This document shows positions 51,453 to 61,411 of a stretch of 64,000 nucleotides of DNA, piece by piece. Below the pieces are notes generated by a model. It saw only the letters and a program-made list of their open reading frames with translations. It searched no databases and was not told the origin of the DNA. A program made the translations under genes and the position numbers. The stretch's first letter is position 1. Each line of letters begins with the position of its first letter. Origin of the DNA: Diplonema japonicum (taxonomy: Eukaryota; Euglenozoa; Diplonemea; Diplonemida; Diplonemidae); NCBI GenBank assembly GCA_964019335.1, contig OZ025678.1, forward strand, positions 496,001 to 560,000. The letters run 5' to 3'.

Positions 51453-54400
51453 ATGATGAGCAGTGTCGGAAAGAAATTGCAAAGACATGTGTTTACTCTG
51501 CTTGGTACACGATGGGGCCTTGGGCTGCTGCTGCTGATTAGTTTCGTTACCCTGAACTCTGTTCTGCATGCCGCGGAGAAGATCCTAAAGACCAGCATCG
51601 TATGCCCGAAGCCCGCATCAGAGCGGGACTTCAATGACAACATAGCCCGAAGGAGCTACGAGGGCTACCTGTGCCAAGAGCCCATCGACGTTGTGTACAC
51701 CTGGGTGAACGGGAGCGACCCTTGGATGAAGAAGAATGTCCACTACTTCAAGAACGAGTTGCTCGTCGACGACAATAGCACTTTTGACGAAACCAAAACC
51801 TCCGCTTCTCGCTTCCAGGACAACCAAGAGATGCGCTACTCCTTCAGGTCCCTCGTCAGGAACGCAGGCTGGGTGCGCCATATATATGTTGTAACTAACG
51901 GGCAGATCCCTTCCTGGCTCAACATCGACAACCCGAAGATCACCATTGTCCCGCACCACCAGATCTACCCCAATGTCTCTCATGTGCCTGTCTTCGCGTC
52001 GCCCTCCATCGAGTGCCACCTGCACCGCATCCCTGGCCTCTCACGCCGCTTTATCTACATGAACGACGATGTTTTCTTCGGCCGCCCCATCCACCCCGAG
52101 GACTTCTACTCCAACGTCGACGGGCACAGGATCTACCTTTCGTGGCCCGTCCCGAACTGCGCGGAGGGTTGCCCCAGCACATGGGTGGGTGACGGGTACT
52201 GCGACAGGCCTTGCAACTGTACAGAATGCGACTACGACGGCGGTGACTGTGTGGGGAAGAACGCGAAGACCACGACACACAACGTGCCTTCTACCACTTA
52301 TAGCTCGTCGACGCGTGTAGACCAGTGCGGGCAGGGGTGCCCTGACAACTGGTTAGGGGACAAGTTTTGCGACAGAAATTGCAACAACGCCGCATGCGGC
52401 TTCGATGCAGTGGACTGTAGCATCGAGGACGTGCTGACCCTGAACATGCTGCACGTCACACGCGAGGAGAGCGAGTACACGGCGCCCGCAGGGGCCAAGG
52501 CCTTTGCCGTCAACCTGACGGCCATTTTCGACGAAGAGGATACCATCACAGCAGGTGACTACGAAGCATCGGGGACTACGGTGCGTCTGACTTCTGTGTC
52601 GCAGAAGGCCAAAATCATGGTTGTGCTTGTCAGGGAAGACTCGCCACGCTCTGTTGCAACCTTCACCTTGTCGGGCCTACAGGCGGACACGAAAAACCCC
52701 TTGTTCGTGGCCTTCAACGTCACGGTTGGCGGGTCGCTCCCTTCAGTCACCGAGACAGCCACCTTGACGGCCACCGGCAGCGAGACAGAAGTGACTGTGG
52801 AGGACATAGCAACCACTGCCTCTGGCGGCTTTAGGAAATTGCTGTCGATGCGCATAGCGGAGGGCACTACTGCCTACGATGCTGTCGGGATAGGCATGCG
52901 CATGCAGGGGGAGAAGGCTTCAGACGCGGCAGAACGAAGTGCCAGCCAGCTAGTGGAGCCACAGGCGGGGGGCAGCAGGACATGGAGTGCTAAGAAAGCT
53001 TATTTGAAGCACAAGATATTCGAACGTGAAAAACAAGAAGATAGAAATAAAGAGGACTGGCGAGCGCTAGAAAATTTGTGGAGAGAACAATACGGGAGTA
53101 TTCTGACTGAAGAAGAGTTGCGCGAGACGACGTGGAGCACAAGGAGGAAGCTGTTGGATACTTTCGGTGACTCTCTCAAGTACGTCAACAGGCTGATGAA
53201 CACGCGTTTTGGAAACTCGGCAAGGAAGGTCCCTGCCCATATGCCTCATTTCATCGACTCGCAGGTGGTGCGGGAGATGCATGAACAGTGGAATGAACAA
53301 TTCGAAGAAACGTCGGCAAACAGGTTCAGGTCGCCTTTGGACATGCAGTTCTCCTTCACGCATATGTATTGGGTAACACACGCCACGAACGCAAAGAACT
53401 CCTTCAACTTTTTCATCAAAAACCTCGACTTGAACGAGAATGGTGTTTTGGACAAAACCGAGTACCGCCGCACGGCAGTGATGCTCTGGGAGGGCAAGGT
53501 GACACAGGACGACATGCGGGCTGTCCTTGATGCACCGGACCTAGTGCCCGAGGAGCCTGTGCACAGCGACGAGGCATGGAGGTTCTCCAACATTGACGAG
53601 AGCATGGTCGCAAGGTGGCGCGCCAACCTCACCGGAGAGAGCTTCAATCCTGATGTCGATGAGAACGTGGTGACACAGGAGCTGGCAGAGACGAAGTGTG
53701 CGGACTCGCATGAAGCCGATTCTGATTCTGGGGCAGCACCTGTGCTGAGCCCATTTGCTGAAGAGATCATAATTAACAACACACATCTTCCAACCATAAC
53801 GCAGCTGGCCAATACACCGCTGGTCTGCAGCAACCAAAGCATCGAAGTGAACAGGAATGGCAGCATCGTGTACGAGATGCGTGAGGTGTGCGAAAGGGTC
53901 GTTGAGGTGCCGCCCGAAGCCGCACCTGTGGAACCGCCTGTATACGTGTGGAAGCCTCCCTCCGAGGACGATGAGCCAACAATGCCAGCGGAGTACATGA
54001 AGTTGGTGACGCAGCTGATCGAGCTAGCCGCGGCTGGGGTGGGCGTCACGAGGTACATCCGTCCGTCGCTCACCGGGAAGCTGACGGCGTACCACTTCAA
54101 CGACTCTCACTTGGCAGCCTTTCTGCAACGCGGTGAGGAGGAGATGCGGTACAAACACGTGGTGATGCCAGAGGATGAGATCTCGTTCTTCATGATTAGG
54201 GAGAACGCGACGGTGGTACAGCGACAGATGGACCACATGCTGTGGAAGAGGTCGAAGTTCATGTGCATCAACGACAACATGAACCACTCGGACCCTGAGA
54301 ACCAGGAGGTCATTACCGTGTTGCACACTTTCATGAAGGAATACTTTCCAATTGAGACGGAGTTCGAGCACCCTGAAGGGGTGGAGAACACCCACCTGCA

Positions 54401-54732
54401 CACCTTCGAGTATTCACCGGAAAAGCAAGCACAGTATGGGTGGTATACGCCCAAGGGACTGCACCCAGTATTTGCAGCGAGCATGGAAACGAACGGGGAG
54501 AGCCAATCCTATCTTGACATCTTCCGAAGAGTATGCCAACTACTTTGTTCTTCCTTTCAACATAATTACACAGGAATCCTTGATCTTGTACACACGCCAC
54601 AGTGCTGTGTCAGTGCTGTGTGGTGTTTTGATTATTGTATTCGCAGCCCAAAAAGCATTGTCTTTTGTAATCAGCGTGGTCACGAACAGGGCGCCCCCAC
54701 CCCCTCTGCCTTCCGGACTACTTGGTCGTTAG
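51453..54732 (+). CDS. Stealth-family GlcNAc-1-phosphotransferase (GNPTAB-like)
   Basis: Two exons (51453-54530, 54574-54732; intron 43 nt) give 1078 residues. N-terminal anchor helix (WGLGLLLLISFVTLNS), then Stealth region 1 (IDVVYTWVNGSDP, about 77-89) and region 2 (RFQDNQEMRYSFRSLVRNAG...MNDDVFFG). Two Notch-type LNR modules follow (CPSTWVGDGYCD and CPDNWLGDKFCD, about 240-325), then region 3 (FSFTHMYWV), an EF-hand (DLNENGVLDKTEY) and region 4 (CINDNMNHSDPEN). The second exon supplies the C-terminal membrane helix. GNPTAB tags lysosomal enzymes with GlcNAc-1-P in the Golgi as the first step to mannose-6-phosphate. The DMAP-binding domain of the human enzyme is not seen. Confidence 0.92.
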
Positions 54733-54955
54733 TTACAGTCCGTGTGATAGTGTAATCATGACAGTGTATATTTGTTTGCCTTTTTTTTCTCCCCTGCCTC
54801 CGCAGCCTTGTCTTCCGTGCGCTTCTTTCAGATCTCCTCTGAGAACGCTTCTCGCCGCCTTCTAGGTTGAGGTCAGAAGTGATGAGGTACGCAAATGAAG
54901 GGGTTAAAATCGAGATTCAAGGGGCGAGTTAACAAAAAAAGGAACCAAAAGAAAA

Positions 54956-55186
54956 ATGGGGAAGATCCTGATGCATAGGATGGCCAAGCATCATGGGGTG
55001 CACACTTGTGCGGAGCATCCTTACCCGAAGTGGCGTGAGGATTACCAGCCTTATGAGAGGTTTCCCGAAACGGGCGGCTGCCCGCACCACATCCACGGCA
55101 AGTCTCGCGAGGAAATGCCCGAGATCAGCAAAGCGATGACGACTGTTACACACATTGGGGAAATTCGATCCTTTTTGTATCCATGA
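54956..55186 (+). CDS. Small His/Cys-containing protein, 76 residues
   Basis: ATG to TGA, 76 residues, with coding-like composition between two certain genes and on the same strand. The sequence has several His, two Cys (HTCAEHPYPKW and GGCPHHIHGK) and many aromatic residues, so a metal site is possible. No membrane helix or signal peptide. I do not recognise the family. The short length leaves some doubt, but the G/C-biased codons and clean spacing favour a real gene. Confidence 0.6.
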   Translation: MGKILMHRMAKHHGVHTCAEHPYPKWREDYQPYERFPETGGCPHHIHGKSREEMPEISKAMTTVTHIGEIRSFLYP

Positions 55187-55283
55187 TCCTTTTATTTACA
55201 CTTATAATAGACTTATTCCATGCTTTTGTTCAATCTAGTACTCATTACAGGAAAGCAATTCACGAAAAAGTGATGCTTCTCCC

Positions 55284-58200
55284 ATGGCGTCCCAGCCCCT
55301 CCTCGAGACGTCGCTGACCCTCACAGAGGGCAGCCTTAGCGGTGATGAGACAAGCAAGCCTCCCGAAGAATTCAACCCTATATTTGGGCGCCCCCCTCTC
55401 ATCAGGTTGGAGACCTTGACGTCGTTCAACGTTAGATGGATTTTTGCTGTGTTTTATGTAAGCCTTGGGATGACAATGTACTTCAGAATAGAGGAGAGAA
55501 AGGCGTACTCCTGTTACCCGCTGTGTCCGCAAGAACCGTCGTATGACTCATGCATGATGGATGTGATATCCGCTCGTGATGATGTGGTGACGTGTGCGAA
55601 CAAAACAAACGGGCAGTGGGTGTTTGACCTCCAGAACATGGAGAATTGGAATAGGTGGCTCTATCTGTACGCGGGCCTAGACCAGCTGGCGGAGGCTGAC
55701 AGCGTTACGGTAAATGTGAACTTCACTTTACAGTTCTTGCGGTCCAACGAAACGAAAACCGACAGTATACCAGTTGCCTTCACGTGCCCAGAGAGCGACA
55801 GCGGTAACAGCACAATCAGCTGTGGTGTGGAGTTCCTGAAGAGATACGATGGCGTGCACAACGCGCGGTACTTGATTGTGGACGTTGCTGCCGACGTTGC
55901 ACTATCGGGGCTGCGCTTCGAGGCGCTGACCGGCAACAAAACATTCTCGATAGTCGAGCTGTCATTCAGGTGCCTCATGATTCTCATCACGTTGATCCTC
56001 TTCATAAGGTTGTTCGTTATGTTGAGACTATCCGTTTTTTCATTGTGGCTACCCGAGCACTTGTGGCTTCTATGGGTGCTGCTTGCTATGATCTTTGCGC
56101 TTGACCCCTTCTGGTACTGGGGGCTCACGCACGACGACTTCTCGTCAGCATTCGAGCGCTTCAGCTATTTCGAGAAACAAGTCTTATACGACTTCTGCTC
56201 GGACGTCGTGAAAGCCTTTGAGTTCCTGACGCTGTCGTCCATCCGAGACGCTGCCAATGAAAGCCACTGGATGTTTGATGGAAGGATGTTCAAGCCCGCT
56301 GTGTGGTCTTCAGTGTGGCTGTTTGGCATCACGCTGAACAGGGTAGTGCGTGTCGCGACCATGCCCTGGGATCACAGCACCGACGGCATGCCGAACGACT
56401 TCTTCGTGGTCCCTGACCCGGATGCTGACGACTTCCACTTCGTCGTCATCAAGATCTTGTTCGACTTCGCCTGGTACCTGGCCATCGTGCTGCTAACTGT
56501 GCGTACGTCGAACACACTCGAGAAGCTTCCCTACCTCCAGACCCGCTACCGCCAGCTCACCTTCAGGTTCATTGTGTTCCTGTACCTGTGCTTTGTAGTT
56601 GCGTGGATCCCGCCTTACTTCATCAGGATGTTTCTCGATCACCAGCCTCCTCCCCTCCACATCAACATAGGTGAGCTCTTGGGAAATGCCGCATATACGT
56701 GCATTCTAGCGTACGTACTGACTCCTATCACCGACTACCAGCACAAGCTAGTGTACGTAAACGAGATCCCCGACCCTTCTGACAGGCGGTGGATCAAAGC
56801 TGCCACCTACAACGTTGACCTCATGCGGTTCATGAAGGGGGACCAATCGTTGTTCTTCTTCTTTACTGAAGAAGAGCGAGACACCTTCTACGCATCCACA
56901 GAAAAGGCCTACGACACAGCGGTCGCACAGTGCGCAAGTGAACATTATAAGAATTCAGAAAAACACAGCCTGACAGAAGCCAAAAGGGCCATGGCACGTG
57001 TACGGGAGGTGTTCCACACGGGGATGGACGTTGCCAAGGACAAGGTGATGAAGAGCGCACAGAAAGCGCACGAGTCTGTTGTGCAGCTTCCTACGGCGAT
57101 GGCGGCCTTGCCGAGGAAGTCTAAGGAGGCTGCCGTAAACGCAGCATCGTCGGTGAAGCAGGGTGTGATGCACCCGATGAACACGGCGGCTAGCTTGTCG
57201 AACAGGACATTTGAAATCTGTGAGCAAACTGTCGAGAAGATTCTGTGCAAGTTGGAACCTAACACTAAGCCGCCTGGTGGCCTCACACGCAGTTTCCACG
57301 GCGCGCTGGGTCTTCCTGTCGTCGTGGGAATGCGTGAGGACGACACTTCCATCACCGTCTCCCCGCCGTCGCCTGAACACAGGGCGGAGGAAGCCAGCGA
57401 GCCCGAGTCTCCACTTGGTTCAGAACGGTCCTTTGCCGCTTCCATTTCTTCCAAAAAGTCTCGTAGACCACGCAGCGAGTCGCACTACGCTGCCGTGGGT
57501 TGGTTCCTTGAATGGTACGACAGGATCACGAAAGATATGTTCGGGTACAGCCCCGTGCCTGAGCCTCTCTTCTGCTTGGAGACATCACACAACATGTTCA
57601 ATCTGTCGTGGGAGGCATATTTCCAGGACCCTGAGGAACAGTTGACCGAAGACTTCATCAACGAGGTAGACAAGTCACTAGCAAAGAGGGCTAAAAAGCG
57701 TGAAAAGGAGAAGAAGAAGCGTCTTGAACACAGCTTCAAATCGCTCCGCGATAAAAACAAATTGTCATTGAAAAACCTCTTTAAGAGGTCTAACTCGCCA
57801 CCCACGTTCCGTGACGACGATACGCTCGACTCCACTCAGAGGCGGACGAAGTTCAAGCAGTCGCTACCGGCGCTGGACGTCAGCACTGGGTTGGATGAGG
57901 AGGTACCAAGGTCTACGAGGAACACACCTTTCAATATGCTGCGCAAGAACACGTTCATCAACGAAAAGCACTTGTTGATGAAGCGGCGCGGGAAGGGCTT
58001 TAACGAAAAACATGAGAAGGAAAGAGTGTTGCTTGAGGTGCTTGAGGATAAGGTGTACATTGACGTTGAGCAGTATGGGTACACGCTGGAGGCAGTTGTC
58101 AACAAATCGCAGAATCAGGTGATCGTTGCAGCTAAGGATGACCACATCTCCATCGCCTTCAGAGGCACCTGCAATACGAACAACGTCAAAACCGACCTGA

Positions 58201-59569
58201 CACTCACAAGGCAGAAGCTCGAGCACATCAGTGGGTCCAGCGGATTCCTGGGGAAGCTGGCCACCAAACTTGGCCTGTTCCAGCCCAGGGTGCACGTCGG
58301 CTTCTACAAGGTGTGGATGATCCTTCGCGACGACGTGATCGCAGCCATCAACAGGTTGACATCTGAGCGCCACGTGTCGAAGATATACCTCACAGGGCAT
58401 TCCCTCGGGGGGGCCTTGGCCACCATCGCTGCGTGGGACATCACCAAGTGGGTGACGCGGGAGATAGGTGTTGACAAGTACGGACACCCTGCTGTCAAGA
58501 TCAGCATGTACAACTTCGGCTGCCCCCGTGTGGGCAACCCTGTCTTCAGCAACTACTACAACATGTTCGTTCCCGACTCCTTCCGTGTTGTCAACGATGG
58601 TGATGTCGTGTGCTCGACGCCCCCACGGCTCTACATACCTTTCATCGGTGGGATGTACCGCCACGCTGGTAAACAGGTGATCATCGACTGGAAGGGTAAC
58701 TTTGTAATCCGTCCCGACTTTGTGGAGCGTGCACTTCCGAAGTGGCATTTGCGACGCAGCGACCCCACACGGCATCAGATGGCGGGTGTTGCTGCAGACG
58801 TAGATGCAGGGCGTCAGACTAGCTACAGAAGTGCGCTCAACGCGGTGGCTGCGTACTGCAGGACGGGCACACGGTGCTTTCAGGTTCTGATACAGCGTCT
58901 TGAGGAGTTCGATGAGGACCAGCTGGAGGCGACAGTACGTTTGACCACGACGAATGCAAGGATAGAAAGGTGCACGTCACTCTTCGACACATTAATCATG
59001 CCAGGGGGGGACCCGGAGGCGTCGATGGCTGTGGTGGTGGGCACACTATGTATGGTGAGTGTCGCACGTGTGCAGCGTGGGCTGTGCGCACTTTTGAAGT
59101 CACCGTCAGTTGCGTCGCACGACACGATGCTGAGCATGCCATCGATCATGCAGCACAACGAAAGCAACAGCTCGCCGCTCACGACGCCTCACTTTGCGTC
59201 GCGCACGCAGAGCGTGAGCAGCACCGAGCTTGCTCAGCATCTGCTGCCACAGCGCACACCTTCACAGTCACAGTCGCAGAGCTCGAGCAATGGGAGGCGA
59301 GGATGCGTGTTGACGAGCCCTGTAAGCATCTCGAACCCCTTGGCAAGGTATGAGAATTGCTTTCTTTCACATCATTGCTCAGGAACTCTCAGCAGCTTTC
59401 CTCTGTGAACTCCACGCCCACCACCTCTCGCAGTATTGGCCTAGACACCAACTCCCTACGATACCTCTTGGTGCGGTACGGTGTGGCGGGCCCCGCTCCG
59501 TCGCCTAAGTCTGCGACACCTTCGAGCATCGCCTCCCCCACGCAGCACAGCCATCACATCACCTTGTAG
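55284..59569 (+). CDS. TMEM181/Wntless-like seven-TM protein fused to a class 3 lipase
   Basis: Two exons (55284-59347, 59383-59569; intron 35 nt) give 1416 residues. After TM1 (about 51-67) comes a luminal, N-glycosylated domain with paired Cys, then about seven helices from LSFRCLMILITLILFIRLFV to YTCILAYVLTPITDY. This topology and the LSFRxL entry resemble TMEM181/Wntless. A basic, Ser-rich linker follows. The lipase domain (about 970-1150) has GHSLGG with Ser1040, DGDVVCSTPP with Asp1107 and YRHAGK with His1127, a complete class 3 triad. A Ser/Gln-rich tail ends the protein. It probably hydrolyses acyl glycerols at a membrane face; the sensor-plus-lipase idea is inference. Confidence 0.82.
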
Positions 59570-61411
59570 GCATTTTTTTTTTACCCCCTCTTTTTTTTTT
59601 TGTTCAGTTTTAACAGTTATTTTAGCCTAGGCAACGGTCTATTCAACTTTTTCATCCATACCATCTTTTTTTTGTTCTTCTCCCTTCTAGTGGGTGTGCC
59701 TTAAGATAACTCGTATCGGCACGCCTTCGAGCGAAGCAAAGCAAGCAAAGCACCCATTTCAGGGTATTATTGTTGTTGTTTTTTTTTTTCTTTTCTTGTT
59801 TTGAATTTTGTCGGGAGGGGGAAGCAACCAAGTGGGGAGCGAGGAAGAAAAGATAGATATATCAATATATTATTTCTTTTTTTCCAACACCCTGGCAGAA
59901 CATATCCTTTTTTTTTTCCCCTCAAGGTCTGCCTTTCAAGAGGACCGCAGCATTGAAGCGGACCCGGCCCCCGGGGCTTGTCCTCCCCAAGCGCAGCCAT
60001 CAGTTTTTTCTTCCCCTCCCACCCTGCCTATTGTTGATTGTTGATTGTCCTTGTACCAAATGTTGCGCCCGCCGGTTGCACAACAACGCCCCCCCCCCCC
60101 TTTTTTTATCTGTGAAGTCTTTTTTTTTTTCTCTTATATTCTTTTTTTTTCTTTTTTTTTATTTGCCTCTGTGCATATTGTCGTGTCGAAGAAAAAAAAA
60201 GAAGAAAATAAAAAAAAAGGAAAGAAAAAAAAAAGCTTGTATAAGAAGACTAAAACTTCCTTCCCTATCCGGGCCCCAATAGGTGGCCACTGTTTTCGCT
60301 TTGGACACATCTGGTCTTTTTGGTCCACTTGCAGGGTGGGAGTGGATACTTAACACTTGAATGCTTAAAACGTCTGCTGGGCAGGATCCAAAACTCCACC
60401 GGGTGCACTATGCAGTGACGGAAGGAAAGTTTTTTCTCTCTTCTTGTTTCTGGAGATAGCGCGTCGTATATACCTTTCTTTTCAATATCCTCTTCTCCTT
60501 CTCCTCTTTGTTTTCCCCCCCTTTTTTTTCTTTTAGTGCGTCGGGGGGGGGGGGGTGTTCAATTGGCAACAACTAGCGAAACAGAATATTAAAATAAAGA
60601 AAGTGTTGTTTCCAGTTTTTTCGTTTTACGTATTTTTTCTTTTTCTTTTTTTTTTCCCGTTTTTTTTTTTCGGAAAACAAAAAAGTTATCTCTTGTCCAG
60701 CAACCGTTTGTTTGGGCATGCCTGTTTAAAAAAAAAGGGAGTGGGAGGGGGGGGGGGGGGGGGGGGATCTCATTGGAACAGGAGAACTTCCTGCGCTTTT
60801 CCTGTAGTCTGAAAAGCGAGAAAAAAAAGAAAAAAAAAACCAAAGACCTTATTTACAACCTACTCACGCTGTACTGATACATGGGGCGTTGCTTTTGGTC
60901 CTTCAAAAAATTTAGTTGAAAAATGTGCACAGATACAACTGACCAGAAATTGACTTTCTAAGAGCCTATTCCAAAGCGCGAATTTCTTTTGACTCAAACT
61001 ACTGAATAGCGCAATGTGGGAGGTAAATACTCGGTCGCAAAAAAAAAAAAAAAAAAAAAAAGGGAAGAAAAAAATAGAGAGTTGGAGAAAACGTCAGATA
61101 AGAAATATTGTCTTATTGGTCCCAATAATATGGAGGTGGGGGGAAGGAAGGAAGTAAGAAAAAAGATTTTTTTTTTTAAAAAGAAAAAAAGAAAGAAAAA
61201 AAAGATCGAACGATTATTATAAACCAGTCGAATCCATCCCCATAACTGCCTCCTTTTCCTGTCCCACTTTTTTTTTCTTCTTCTTTTCTTTTATTTTTTT
61301 CCGCCTATGTTTTTGTTTCATTGTCAGTTCCTTTCGCTTTTATGCTGTATTTTAAACAGTCCTATTTTCCCTTACTTCCTTACCTACCTACAGGAGCCTT
61401 GCTACCACAGT
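59570..61411. other. 1.8-kb spacer
   Basis: T-, A- and G-runs (11 G at about 60546, about 18 G near 60748) with a few normal-complexity patches (59690-59770, 59935-60065, 60250-60420, 60860-61030). None has a convincing ORF or RNA gene. CTACCTACAG ending near 61393 is a likely acceptor for the next gene. Confidence 0.6.
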
